DNA of 64,000 bases from contig NZ_VSMB01000003.1 in the NCBI RefSeq assembly GCF_009805705.1, positions 62,001 to 126,000 of the forward strand, read 5' to 3'. This DNA is from Ruania rhizosphaerae. GTDB taxonomy: Bacteria > Actinomycetota > Actinomycetes > Actinomycetales > Beutenbergiaceae. This document shows positions 33,888-42,652 of this stretch, piece after piece. The notes under the pieces were generated by a model. It was given only the letters and a program-made list of their open reading frames with translations, was not told the DNA's origin and made no database searches. Made by a program: the position numbers and the translations under genes. How positions within the stretch are numbered: position 1 is the first letter of the stretch; the number at the start of each line of letters is the position of its first letter.

Positions 33888-34867
33888 GCGTGCTCGCCCT
33901 GCTGACCCTGACGGTGGCGCTGCTGGTGATCATGGTCGTGTCCGTCTCGTTCGGGTCGCGTGAGGTGGGCCTGGACGACATCCTCGCCGCACTCGCGGGT
34001 TCGACCGACGGGTTCGATCACGGCGCTGTCGCCCGCCGGATCCCGCGCACCTGGATGGCGGTGATCGCCGGTGCCGGGCTCGCGGTCTCCGGGGCTGTGA
34101 TGCAAGGTGTCACCCGCAACCCGCTCGCCGATCCCGGCATCCTGGGCGTCACCACCGGCGCCTCGCTCGCGGTGGTGATCGGCCTCGCCTGGTTCGGTCT
34201 GGCCTCGGCGACGTCCTACATCCTCGTCGCGATCATCGGAGCCGGCGCCACGGCCACGTTCGTCTACATCGTCGGCTCCCTCGGGCGTGACGGAGCCACG
34301 CCCCTGAAGCTGGCGCTCGCCGGAGCAGCCACTGCGGCCGCGCTGTCATCCTTCGTCACCGCCGTCGTGCTGCCTCGCCAAGACATCGCCGAAGGAGCAG
34401 TGTCCTGGCAGATCGGCGGCGTCGGTGGCGCAACAGCGGCATCGATCAGCACCGTGGGCCCGTTCCTCGCGGTCGGGTTCGCCATCTGCCTGCTCATGGC
34501 GAAGGGGCTGAACACCCTCGCTCTCGGCGACGAGCTGGCCGCCGGACTGGGGGAGCGGGTGGGTCGCACCCGGGCCATCGCAGCGTTCGGTGCGGTGGTG
34601 CTGGCAGGTGCCGTGACTGCCGTCACCGGGCCGATCGCCTTCGTCGGACTGGTCGTCCCGCACGTCTGTCGCCTCGTGGCCGGTCCCGACCACCGCTGGC
34701 TGCTGCCTCTGAGCGCACTCGGCGGCGGCATCTTGCTCACTGCTGCGGATGTGCTCGGCCGGGTCGTCGCCCGCCCCGAGGAGATCGACGTCGCGATCAT
34801 CACCGCGATCATCGGTGCACCGGTATTCATCGCGATCGTGCGCCGACACAAGGTGCGTGCCCTGTGA
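33884..34867 (+). CDS. FecCD-family siderophore ABC permease, subunit 1 (start uncertain)
   Basis: This 327-aa version (from GTG 33884) has about nine helices, beginning VLALLTLTVALLVIMVVSVS. Family motifs are present: RIPRTWMAVIAGAGLAVSGA, GVTRNPLADPGILGVTTGAS and AFVGLVVPHVCRLVAG. The GTG has no ribosome-binding site and is inside a hairpin. Upstream, GAGGAG (33807-33812) is followed five bases later by an in-frame ATC at 33818, giving a plausible 22-residue head (ITSATSTAPAANAALTLQRS and two more residues). No ATG, GTG or TTG exists in that stretch after the in-frame stop at 33806. Either a rare start codon is used or the GTG is. Confidence 0.8.
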   Translation: MRVLALLTLTVALLVIMVVSVSFGSREVGLDDILAALAGSTDGFDHGAVARRIPRTWMAVIAGAGLAVSGAVMQGVTRNPLADPGILGVTTGASLAVVIGLAWFGLASATSYILVAIIGAGATATFVYIVGSLGRDGATPLKLALAGAATAAALSSFVTAVVLPRQDIAEGAVSWQIGGVGGATAASISTVGPFLAVGFAICLLMAKGLNTLALGDELAAGLGERVGRTRAIAAFGAVVLAGAVTAVTGPIAFVGLVVPHVCRLVAGPDHRWLLPLSALGGGILLTAADVLGRVVARPEEIDVAIITAIIGAPVFIAIVRRHKVRAL

Positions 34868-35982
34868 GTATCGTCCGCACCCGCCCGCACGAGAGCGCCG
34901 AGAGTTCACCCCATCGGGCCGGCGAGCTCACTCCGCTCCGCACACCGGATCTCAGAGCAGCCGTGACCACGGTGACCTCGGCTCGGACGGCGAGGCTACG
35001 CCGTCGGCGGATCGTGATCGCCGTGCTCGCCGCACTCGTGGTGGCACTCTTCGCGACCTCGCTGATGGTGGGGCGCACGTTCTATCCGCCCGCGGATGTC
35101 CTCGCGGTGATCGCCGGCCACGACGTGCCCGGCGCGAGCTTCACCGTCGGCACGCTGCGTCTGCCGCGTGCCTGCGTGGCCGTGCTCACCGGCGCCTGCT
35201 TCGGGCTCGGTGGCGTGACCTTCCAGACCATGCTGCGCAACCCGCTCGCCAGTCCGGACGTCATCGGCATCACCTCCGGGGCCGGTGCCGCAGCTGCCGT
35301 GGCGATCGTGTTCTTCTCCCTCGGTGGATTCGCAGTCTCGGTGGTGGCGGTCCTGGCGGGTGTGGCGGTCGCCATGGCCGTCTACCTGCTCGCCTATCGC
35401 GGCGGTGTGGCCGGCACGCGGCTCGTGCTGGTCGGCATCGGAGTGGCCGCGATGCTGAACAGCGTCACCTACTACGCCCTCGACAAGGCGCCGCAGTGGG
35501 AACTGCAGGAGGCCATGCGGTGGCTCTCCGGGAGCCTGAACGGGGCCTCCTGGAAGGATGCGCTCCCGCTCGCGCTGGCGATGGTGGTGCTCGGCCCGCT
35601 GCTGCTGGCCCAGGTACGCAACCTCGGGGCGCTGCAACTCGGCGACGACACCGCCGCCGCCCTCGGGGTGCGCACCGAACGCACCCGCATCGTGGCCATC
35701 CTCGCGGCCGTCGGCCTGATCACGTTCGCGACGGCGGCCGCCGGCCCGATAGCCTTCGTCGCCTTTCTCTCCGGTCCCATTGCCGCCCGGATCGTGGGGC
35801 CGCGCGGATCGATGCTCATCCCGGCCGCACTCGTGGGTTCCCTGCTGGTGCTGGTGGCCGACCTGGCGGCGCAGTTCGCCTTCGGCACCAAGTTCCCGGT
35901 GGGCGTCGTCACCGGCGTGCTCGGTGCCCCCTACCTGGTCTATCTGATCATCCGCACCAACCGCACCGGAGGTGTGCTGTGA
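34864..35982 (+). CDS. FecCD-family siderophore ABC permease, subunit 2
   Basis: This 372-aa protein has a hydrophilic head of about 50 residues, then about ten membrane helices. Motifs LRLPRACVAVLTGACFGLGG, TMLRNPLASPDVIGITSGAG and GPIAFVAFLSGPIAARIVG are typical of FepG-type subunits. Its GTG start overlaps the stop of subunit 1 (GTGA). It pairs with subunit 1 to form the channel. Confidence 0.9.
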   Translation: MSIVRTRPHESAESSPHRAGELTPLRTPDLRAAVTTVTSARTARLRRRRIVIAVLAALVVALFATSLMVGRTFYPPADVLAVIAGHDVPGASFTVGTLRLPRACVAVLTGACFGLGGVTFQTMLRNPLASPDVIGITSGAGAAAAVAIVFFSLGGFAVSVVAVLAGVAVAMAVYLLAYRGGVAGTRLVLVGIGVAAMLNSVTYYALDKAPQWELQEAMRWLSGSLNGASWKDALPLALAMVVLGPLLLAQVRNLGALQLGDDTAAALGVRTERTRIVAILAAVGLITFATAAAGPIAFVAFLSGPIAARIVGPRGSMLIPAALVGSLLVLVADLAAQFAFGTKFPVGVVTGVLGAPYLVYLIIRTNRTGGVL

Positions 35983-36830
35983 CCCGCGACCGCGCGCTCA
36001 CCGTGGAGAACCTGACGGTCGGATACCACGAACGGATGGTGATCGACGGGCTCGACCTCGCGATCCCTCCCGGGAAGATCACTGCGATCGTCGGTGCGAA
36101 CGCGTGCGGGAAGTCCACGCTGCTGCGTTCGATGAGCCGGCTACTCAGCCCCCGTGGCGGGCAGGTACTGCTCGACGGGAAGGCCGTGCACCGCATGCCC
36201 GCCAAGGAGCTGGCCCGGCAGCTCGGGCTGCTGCCGCAGTCACCGATCGCCCCGGAGGGGATCACCGTGGCTGATCTGGTCGGGCGTGGAAGGCACCCGC
36301 ACCAGCGGATCCTGAGCCGGTGGACCAGCGCCGACAACGAAGCGGTCGCAGACGCGCTCACCGTCACCGACACCGTCGAGCTGGCCGACCGGCCCGTGGA
36401 CGAGCTCTCCGGCGGTCAGCGCCAGCGGGTGTGGATCGCCATGGCGTTGGCCCAGCGCACCGACGTGTTGCTGCTGGACGAGCCGACGACGTTCCTCGAT
36501 GTCAGTCACCAGGTCGAGGTGCTGGACCTGCTCACCGACCTCAACACTGCCCGCGGCACCACGATCGTGATGGTGCTGCACGATCTGAACCTCGCCGCCC
36601 GCTACTCCGACCACCTCATCGCCTTGGGTGAGGGCGCCCTACACGCGGCCGGGACGCCGTCGGAGGTACTCACTCCTGCCCTGGTGGAGGCCGTGTTCGG
36701 GTTGGCGAGCCAGGTCATCGTGGACCCGGTCTCGGGGACACCGCTGATGGTTCCGAAGGGGCGTCACCACTCCGGGCGCTCCGCTGCACCCCGCCCCGAC
36801 GTACCCATCTCCCACCTCGCCGAACGCTGA
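35979..36830 (+). CDS. Siderophore ABC transporter ATPase (FepC type)
   Basis: This 283-aa cytoplasmic ATPase has Walker A GANACGKS at residues 39-46, Q-loop in LGLLPQSPIA, signature LSGGQRQRV, Walker B VLLLDEPTTFLD and the switch His in VLHDLNLAAR. The GTG start overlaps the permease stop. The C-terminal tail of about 30 residues is basic and poorly conserved. The last codons and stop lie in the arm of a palindromic element. Confidence 0.93.
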   Translation: MTRDRALTVENLTVGYHERMVIDGLDLAIPPGKITAIVGANACGKSTLLRSMSRLLSPRGGQVLLDGKAVHRMPAKELARQLGLLPQSPIAPEGITVADLVGRGRHPHQRILSRWTSADNEAVADALTVTDTVELADRPVDELSGGQRQRVWIAMALAQRTDVLLLDEPTTFLDVSHQVEVLDLLTDLNTARGTTIVMVLHDLNLAARYSDHLIALGEGALHAAGTPSEVLTPALVEAVFGLASQVIVDPVSGTPLMVPKGRHHSGRSAAPRPDVPISHLAER

Positions 36831-36872
36831 CTTGCTCGGCAATCTCGAGCCGAGACGCCGAGCAACTCAGCG
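36825..36872. repeat. Palindromic element A1 spanning the stop codon of the siderophore ATPase gene
   Basis: Arms 36825-36840 and 36857-36872 pair at 15 of 16 positions around a 16-base loop ending GAGAC. The stop codon (36828-36830) is in the left arm. A related copy with the same arm sequence and loop layout lies at 63919-63965. It is probably also the terminator of the siderophore operon. Confidence 0.7.
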
Positions 36873-36915
36873 CTGGCGCTGCTGGGATGGACAGGTCGCG
36901 CTGCTGGGTAGGGGT

Positions 36916-37668
36916 TCAGGCCCGGCCCACGCCTGCCGGCCCGCGCCCGATGAGGCGTTCGAACCGCTTCGGGATCCCATCAGTGACGGGTGTGATGATC
37001 GTGCGCCCCTCGTCGGGCCGCTCGACCACGTCGTAGGACGCGAAGGCACACGGCAGCCCGCGAGCCACCCGTAGGTCCGCCGAGTCCATCAGCTGCAGGT
37101 GCAGATGCGGCATCGTGGAGTTGCCGCTGTGCCCCACACGGCCCAGGAACTCACCGGCCCGCACCTGCTGACCGGACCGCACCTGCGCACTGTGCCGCTG
37201 GAGATGCCCCAGACCGACGAACACCGGACCGCCGCGGTGGTCGGCGGCCCGCAGGACCACATGGTTGCCGAGCACAGCCGCCATCTGTGTCACGTTCTCC
37301 GGCCTGAAGGTGGCCGCGGTGTGCATCGCCCGGGCGGATTCCCGGGCCGGATGCACCCACCCGCGCTCGCGCACGCCATCGACCACCCGGATCACCTCGG
37401 CGTCGCACGGCGCATGGATCGGCTGCCCCCAGCCGTAGAACTCCCGGGTCGGCGCTCCGCTGAGCAGCATCCGCCAGGTGGGCGCCGGATGAGCGTGGAA
37501 GCCCGGACGGTGGTCCACCTGCACGAAGTCGTAGGCGAACCGCTGACCCAGCAGATCGGTGCCGTGGCTGGGGATCCGCTCGGCGGGTGTGGTCACCGCC
37601 GTCCAGCCGGAGCCGCGCAACGGGAAGTCGACGACGATCGCATCGTGCAGGGCATCGCGTGGGGGCAC
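36916..37668 (-). CDS. M23-like peptidase domain protein
   Basis: This protein of about 250 aa has a LytM/M23 metallopeptidase-like fold. The metal motif halves appear as the His-containing GTDLLGQRFAYDF near residue 33 and HLHLQL near residue 193, with GHSGNSTMPHLHLQL as the family core. No signal peptide is visible, so the location is unclear. GTG at 37668 was chosen because AGGAGG lies upstream and the frame beyond it overlaps the nitroreductase gene. A degenerate, non-enzymatic M23 fold is possible, since the first motif lacks the full HxxxD. Confidence 0.75.
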   Translation of the reverse strand: MPPRDALHDAIVVDFPLRGSGWTAVTTPAERIPSHGTDLLGQRFAYDFVQVDHRPGFHAHPAPTWRMLLSGAPTREFYGWGQPIHAPCDAEVIRVVDGVRERGWVHPARESARAMHTAATFRPENVTQMAAVLGNHVVLRAADHRGGPVFVGLGHLQRHSAQVRSGQQVRAGEFLGRVGHSGNSTMPHLHLQLMDSADLRVARGLPCAFASYDVVERPDEGRTIITPVTDGIPKRFERLIGRGPAGVGRA

Positions 37669-37726
37669 GAAGCAGACGCTACCTCCTGGGAGGAATGTCA
37701 GGCCCGCACCCGCCGTTGCGCTGATC

Positions 37727-38143
37727 ATGGACGTCAACCAGCAGATCATCGACACCTTCCGGGCCAACAACGGCGAGGTCAACGAGCCGATGCGATTCGG
37801 CAGGTCGCTCGTACTCGTGCACGTGCCGAAGAAGGACGGGACCGAGCGAGTGGTGCCGCTGGCCTCGATCCACCTGGACAACGGCTGGCACGTCGTGGCC
37901 TCAGCAGCAGGCTCCCCGAAGCATCCGGCCTGGGTGTACGGCTTGCGCCGCGCCCAGCATGTGCAGATCGAGGTGCCGGGCGAGCCGATTCGCGCGCTGA
38001 CCGCCGCCGTCAGCGAACTGGAGGAGCCCGCGCGAGCGGCCATGTGGGAGCGGTTCAAGGCCTTCTCGCCCGGATTCGCCGAGTACGAGAAGACGTCCGA
38101 GGGTCGCGTCTTCCCGATCTTCCGGTTCTCCGGCCTGGACTGA
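37727..38143 (+). CDS. F420-dependent nitroreductase-like protein (DDN family)
   Basis: This 138-aa deazaflavin-dependent split-barrel reductase shows the family pattern IIDTFRANNGEV near the start, NGWHVVASAAGSPKHPAWVY in the middle and ARAAMWERFKAFSPGFAEYE towards the end. Relatives reduce nitroimidazoles, quinones or unsaturated compounds with F420H2. No clear ribosome-binding site is seen before the ATG. It is divergent from the peptidase gene with a 58-bp spacer. Confidence 0.85.
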   Translation: MDVNQQIIDTFRANNGEVNEPMRFGRSLVLVHVPKKDGTERVVPLASIHLDNGWHVVASAAGSPKHPAWVYGLRRAQHVQIEVPGEPIRALTAAVSELEEPARAAMWERFKAFSPGFAEYEKTSEGRVFPIFRFSGLD

Positions 38144-38202
38144 TCGGGCCCGGCGGGCACCAACCGATTGTGGTGGCCGCGCGGGCATGGTTGTCTGGAC
38201 GG

Positions 38203-39999
38203 GTGAGCTCTTCGATCGGTGACTACGCACTCCTGGCTGACCTGCACACCGCAGCTCTGACCTCCACCGACGGCAGTATCGACTGGCTTTGCCTGCCGCG
38301 TTTTGACTCCGACTCGGTGTTCGCCGCCATCCTCGGCACCCCCGATCATGGCCGCTGGCTGATGGCACCGTCACAGGGCACGCTCACCGGACGGTCCTAC
38401 GAACCGGGCACCTTCGTGCTCCGCAGCTCCTGGACCACTCCCACGGGGGAGTGCGAGATCGTCGAGTTCATGCCGATCGACGGTGACCGGGCAGATATCG
38501 TGCGCTCGGCTCGGTGCACCGCCGGCGAGGTGACGATCGTGCACGACCTGCGACTGCGGCCCGAGTATGCCGCCTCGTTGCCGTGGGTTCGGCGAGAAGG
38601 AGAGGGGCAGGACGAGGACGGTGCTGCACTGGTCGCGATCGCCGGCCCGGACGCCTATCTACTCCGCGGGCCCGCTCTGACGGCGGCCGGGCGCCGTCAC
38701 GAAGGATCCTTCACCCTGACCGAGCGGGAGGAGGTGGTGTGGGACCTGACATGGTCGGCCTCCTACCGGCCCGAACCAGACCCGCTGGACGTGCCTGCGG
38801 CACTGGAGGAGACACGTACCTACTGGCGGGAGTGGGTCGGCAAGGCGAGCGTGCACGGGCGCTGGTCGGACGCCGTCGAACGCTCGTTGCTGGTGCTGCG
38901 GGCGCTGACCCACGTGGAGACCGGTGGCATCGTCGCGGCTCCCACCACGTCCCTGCCGGAGGATCCGGGTGGCGAGCGCAACTGGGACTACCGGTACTGC
39001 TGGCTGCGCGATTCCGCCCTCACGCTGGAGGCGTTGCTCGCGCACGGACGCACTGGGATCGCCCACCACTGGCGCGACTGGCTGCTGCGGGCCGTGGCCG
39101 GAGACCCCGACGATCTGCAGATCATGTACGGCATCGCCGGTGAGCGCCAACTCCCCGAACGCATTCTCGACCACCTGCCCGGCCACCTCGACTCCCGACC
39201 GGTGCGCATCGGCAACGGTGCCGTCACGCAGTTCCAGGCGGACGTCGTCGGTGAGGTGATCATCGCCCTCGACAAGTTGCGACGCGCCGGCGTCGATGAG
39301 GACGAGTTCTCCTGGTCGCTGCAGCGGGCGATGATCGATTTCGCCGCCCGGCACGTCGACCGCAAGGACCAGGGCCTGTGGGAGATGCGCGGCGACCCGC
39401 ACTACTTCACCCATTCCCGGGTGATGGTGTGGGCAGCGCTGGACCGGGGCGTGCGGGCCGTCTCCGACTTCGGGCTCCCCGGGCCGGTGGAGGAGTGGGC
39501 TCGGCTGCGCGACGAGCTGCGCACCGAGATCCTCACCCGCGGCGTGCATCCGGTGACCGGCGGGTTCGTGCAGCACTATGACACCGACGAGGTCGACGCC
39601 TCGCTGCTGCAGATCCCGCAGACCGGGTTCGTCCCCTACGACGACCCGCGGATGCTGATGTCGGTGGCGCAGATGGAGGTCGAGCTCATGCATGACGGGC
39701 TGCTGCTGCGCTACCGCACCAACGGCACCGACGGTTTGAGCGGCGACGAATACCCGTTCCTGGCGTGCTCATTCTGGCTGGTCGAGCAGTATGCCCTCAG
39801 CGGCCGGATCGAGGACGCGACCGCACTGATGGATCGGCTCGTCGACTGCAGGACCGATCTGGGGCTGCTCGCCGAAGAGTATGACCCGGACGGTCAGCGG
39901 CAGATGGGAAACTTCCCGCAGGCCTTCTCCCACCTGGCGCTTGTGCGCGCCGCCGACGCCCTCGAAGACGTCGCCCCTACCGATCGGAGCCCTCGTTGA
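38203..39999 (+). CDS. Glycoside hydrolase family 15 protein (trehalase/glucoamylase type)
   Basis: This 598-aa protein has an N-terminal beta-sandwich (about 1-220) starting SSSIGDYALLADLHTAALTS and an (alpha/alpha)6 barrel with catalytic-region motifs ERNWDYRYCWLRDS and LLAEEYDP, ending GNFPQAFSHLALVRAADAL. In mycobacteria this family includes a trehalase. No signal peptide, so cytoplasmic. The GTG start at 38203 begins the conserved N-terminus; the much longer open frame upstream is shadow. Its stop overlaps the next gene's TTG start, coupling it to zwf. Confidence 0.9.
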   Translation: MSSSIGDYALLADLHTAALTSTDGSIDWLCLPRFDSDSVFAAILGTPDHGRWLMAPSQGTLTGRSYEPGTFVLRSSWTTPTGECEIVEFMPIDGDRADIVRSARCTAGEVTIVHDLRLRPEYAASLPWVRREGEGQDEDGAALVAIAGPDAYLLRGPALTAAGRRHEGSFTLTEREEVVWDLTWSASYRPEPDPLDVPAALEETRTYWREWVGKASVHGRWSDAVERSLLVLRALTHVETGGIVAAPTTSLPEDPGGERNWDYRYCWLRDSALTLEALLAHGRTGIAHHWRDWLLRAVAGDPDDLQIMYGIAGERQLPERILDHLPGHLDSRPVRIGNGAVTQFQADVVGEVIIALDKLRRAGVDEDEFSWSLQRAMIDFAARHVDRKDQGLWEMRGDPHYFTHSRVMVWAALDRGVRAVSDFGLPGPVEEWARLRDELRTEILTRGVHPVTGGFVQHYDTDEVDASLLQIPQTGFVPYDDPRMLMSVAQMEVELMHDGLLLRYRTNGTDGLSGDEYPFLACSFWLVEQYALSGRIEDATALMDRLVDCRTDLGLLAEEYDPDGQRQMGNFPQAFSHLALVRAADALEDVAPTDRSPR

Positions 40000-41429
40000 G
40001 CTGCACCCTGGTGATCCTCGGCGCCTCTGGCGACCTGACCGAACGTCTGCTGCTGCCGGGGATCGGGTCGTTGCTCGAGCGCGAACCGGACCGAGAGTTG
40101 CGGATTGTGGGCTCGGATCGGGTGGAGATGAGCGATGCCGAGTTCGGTGCGTTGCTTGAGCGCACCCTGACCGCCGGGGGTGCACCGGCACCCGTGGCTC
40201 GCAGGATCGCCGACGGCGCCGCGTACGTTCGCGCTGACGTCTCCGATCCGGAGGCGTTGCGCACGGTGCTCGGTCTGGCCGCAGGGTGCTTTGTGGGGGC
40301 GCGCACCGGTGGGCGCCGTGCCCACCTGGCCACCCCCGACGCCGCAGGTCACCTCGTGCTGTATTTCGCCCTCCCGCCTGCGGTGACGGAGAAGGTGTGC
40401 GAGGCGCTGCAGGAGGTGGAGCTGCCCGAGCGCACGCATCTGGCGATGGAGAAGCCGTTCGGGCGGGATGAGGCGAGCGCCCGGAATCTGAACGAGTTGG
40501 TCGCCACGCTCGTGCCGGAGCAGCAGGTGCACCGTGTGGATCACTTCCTCGGCAAGTCCACGGTGCTGGACCTGATCGCGCTGCGGTTTGCGAACCGGCT
40601 GTTCCAGGCGGTGTGGAGCGCCGAGCACATCGACTCCATCGAGATCGCCTACGACGAGTCGCTCGCCCTGGAGGGCCGGGCGGGGTACTACGACCATGCG
40701 GGTGCGCTGCGGGACATGATCCAGTCGCACCTGCTGCAGGTGCTGGCGCTGGTGACGATGGAACCGCCGGCGCGGATCACCGACCGGGACTTGCGCGATG
40801 CGACGGCCGCGGTACTGCGGGCGACCCGGTTGTGGGGCGGCAGTCCTGAGACGGCGAGCCGGCGGGCGCGGTACACGGCCGGGACGGTTGGCGAACGGCA
40901 GGTGCCGGCCTACGCCGACGAGGAGGGGGTGGATCCTGGGCGCGAGACGGAGACGCTCGCGCAGCTGACGGTCGAGGTGGCCAATCCTCGCTGGGCGGGC
41001 GTGCCCATCACGTTGCGCTCGGGCAAGGCGCTCGGGGTCACCCGCAAGCACGTGGTCATCACCTTCGCCGATGTACGACACCTGCCGGACGGGTTGCACG
41101 GCCCGGACCCGAAGGACCGGCTGGTGATCGGGCTCAGCCCGGACGTGATGGAGTTGCGGATCACCACCAACACCACCTCCGACCCGCTCGCGCTCGAGCA
41201 GAGCGTGTTCGCGACCACACTGCGTGAGGCGGAGCTGGAGGCCTACGGTGAGGTGCTCGCCGGGATCCTCGACGGGAACCCGATGCTCACCGTCCGTGGC
41301 GATGCGGCCGAAGAGTGCTGGCGCATCTGCGACGACGTGCTGGCCGCCTGGGCCGGGGGAGAGGTGCCGATGGAGGAGTACCCGGCCGGCACGGCCGTTC
41401 CGTCCTCCTGGGGCCCCGCGCTGGAGTAG
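39996..41429 (+). CDS. zwf: Glucose-6-phosphate dehydrogenase
   Basis: This 477-aa enzyme oxidises glucose-6-phosphate with NADP (or NAD) to 6-phosphogluconolactone, the first step of the pentose phosphate path. It has an N-terminal Rossmann motif GASGDLTERLLLPGI, the active-site signature RVDHFLGKST at about residue 179, and AGYYDHAGALRDMIQSHLLQ. It starts with TTG inside the stop of the GH15 gene (TTGA), so its translation depends on that gene. Free glucose released by the trehalase would need a kinase first, which is not encoded here. Confidence 0.9.
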   Translation: MSCTLVILGASGDLTERLLLPGIGSLLEREPDRELRIVGSDRVEMSDAEFGALLERTLTAGGAPAPVARRIADGAAYVRADVSDPEALRTVLGLAAGCFVGARTGGRRAHLATPDAAGHLVLYFALPPAVTEKVCEALQEVELPERTHLAMEKPFGRDEASARNLNELVATLVPEQQVHRVDHFLGKSTVLDLIALRFANRLFQAVWSAEHIDSIEIAYDESLALEGRAGYYDHAGALRDMIQSHLLQVLALVTMEPPARITDRDLRDATAAVLRATRLWGGSPETASRRARYTAGTVGERQVPAYADEEGVDPGRETETLAQLTVEVANPRWAGVPITLRSGKALGVTRKHVVITFADVRHLPDGLHGPDPKDRLVIGLSPDVMELRITTNTTSDPLALEQSVFATTLREAELEAYGEVLAGILDGNPMLTVRGDAAEECWRICDDVLAAWAGGEVPMEEYPAGTAVPSSWGPALE

Positions 41430-41473
41430 CGCACAGCGCACCCGCCTGACTGGACGGCCGCCACCCCCGTCCT

Positions 41474-41553
41474 CCTGAAATTGCTCGTCGATCTGGCGGC
41501 CTCTCCCGAAATTGCTCGTCGATCTGGTCGCCAGATCGACGAGCAATTTCAGG
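41474..41553. repeat. Three-arm palindromic element B1 between zwf and exonuclease III
   Basis: Two direct copies of GAAATTGCTCGTCGATCTGG (41477-41496 and 41508-41527) are followed by one inverted copy (41531-41550). The first copy can pair with the inverted copy over 25 perfect bases (41474-41498 with 41529-41553). The second can pair over 20 perfect bases with a 3-base loop. Only one of the two hairpins can form at a time. It sits 45 bp after zwf and 27 bp before the exonuclease start. Confidence 0.8.
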
Positions 41554-41579
41554 GAGGGGCGACTGCGTACCCTGGGGCC

Positions 41580-42500
41580 GTGCGTATCGCGTCGGTCAAC
41601 ATCAACGGCATTCGTGCCACCCACCGCCGCGGCTTCGGGGAGTGGATGGCTTCCCGGGACTGCGACGTGCTCACCCTGCAGGAGGTGCGCTGCGCCGTCG
41701 GGGATCTGCCTGAGCACGCCTTCGGGGGCTATCACGCCGCCTACGATCCCGGCAGCATCCCGGGGCGCAACGGTGTCGCGATCCTCACCCGGCGCGCTCC
41801 GGCAGCCGTCCGCACCTGGGGCGCCGAGGTGCTGGTCCATGCCCCGGACGCAGGGCGCTCCTGGGCGGCGGGCGACGATCCCGGCACCCTGGCCCGGGGC
41901 ATCGCGCGGTACGCCACCGAGGGCCGTTACCTCGAGGTCGACCTCGCCGACGAACCGCTCACCGTGGCCACGCTCTACCTGCCCAAGGGCGGTCTTCCGG
42001 CACATCTACAACAGGCCGGCCGGATGCGGGAGGCTCCCGACGGCGGAGCCAAGTACGAACGCAAGATGCACTTCCTCGGCGGCTTCGCCCGCCAGCTCGC
42101 CCGGTCGCGCAAGGCCGCCCGAGCCCGCGGCCGGGAGTTCCTCCTCACCGGTGATCTCAACATCGCTCATACCCGCCTGGATGTGGCGAACTGGCGTCGC
42201 TCGCAGCAGGCGGAGGGCTTCCTGCCGGAGGAGCGAGCCTGGCTCGACCGCCAGCTGAGCCCTCGTACGTTGGTGGACGTGGTCCGTCACCTGCATCCGC
42301 ACACCGAGGGCCCGTACTCCTGGTGGAGCTGGCTGGGCCGGGCGTACGAGCGGGACACCGGATGGCGGATCGACTATCACCTGGCGACGCCCGGCCTCGC
42401 CCGCCGGGCAGTGACCGCCGAGGTGGACCGTGACCATCGCGGGGTGCGGCTCAGCGATCACGCGCCAGTGGTCGTCGACTACGCCGCGGGACGAAACTGA
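41580..42500 (+). CDS. xth: Exodeoxyribonuclease III
   Basis: This 306-aa AP endonuclease/3'-5' exonuclease of the ExoIII family acts in base-excision repair. Motifs in order: SVNINGIRA, LQEVR (metal-binding Glu), RNGVAILTR, YLPKGG, LTGDLNIAH (catalytic Asp/Asn), WRIDYHLATPGLA and SDHAPVVVDY (catalytic His). GTG at 41580 begins the conserved N-terminus. The stop codon lies inside the left arm of a long palindrome. Confidence 0.93.
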   Translation: MRIASVNINGIRATHRRGFGEWMASRDCDVLTLQEVRCAVGDLPEHAFGGYHAAYDPGSIPGRNGVAILTRRAPAAVRTWGAEVLVHAPDAGRSWAAGDDPGTLARGIARYATEGRYLEVDLADEPLTVATLYLPKGGLPAHLQQAGRMREAPDGGAKYERKMHFLGGFARQLARSRKAARARGREFLLTGDLNIAHTRLDVANWRRSQQAEGFLPEERAWLDRQLSPRTLVDVVRHLHPHTEGPYSWWSWLGRAYERDTGWRIDYHLATPGLARRAVTAEVDRDHRGVRLSDHAPVVVDYAAGRN

Positions 42501-42564
42501 CGGGCTGAGGCCAGTACGTGCCACATCTGGCACGGAGTGGTCCCAGCCTGTCAGTTTCGTCCCG
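42487..42564. terminator. Palindrome C spanning the exonuclease III stop codon
   Basis: Arms 42487-42507 and 42544-42564 pair at 20 of 21 positions, the exception being a G-U wobble in the plus-strand RNA. The 36-base loop holds a second perfect hairpin (42518-42533, 6-bp stem). The stop codon 42498-42500 is in the left arm. Confidence 0.7.
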
Positions 42565-42593
42565 GGAGGGGCCGCGGTCGCGCTGGCAGTGCC

Positions 42594-42641
42594 GGGGCTG
42601 TTGCGGTCACCGATCCTGCTGGTCGCGACCGCAACAGCCCC
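42594..42641. terminator. Terminator-like palindrome D between convergent genes
   Basis: Perfect 15-base arms (42594-42608 and 42627-42641) with an 18-base loop lie 12 bp before the 3' end of the metallophosphoesterase gene. It probably ends transcription from that side, while element C serves the exonuclease side. Confidence 0.65.
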
Positions 42642-42652
42642 CACACGGTCGG

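Noticed and set aside
37099-38202. Upstream extension of the GH15 open frame
   Set aside because: It overlaps the peptidase and nitroreductase genes; the conserved GH15 start begins at 38203.
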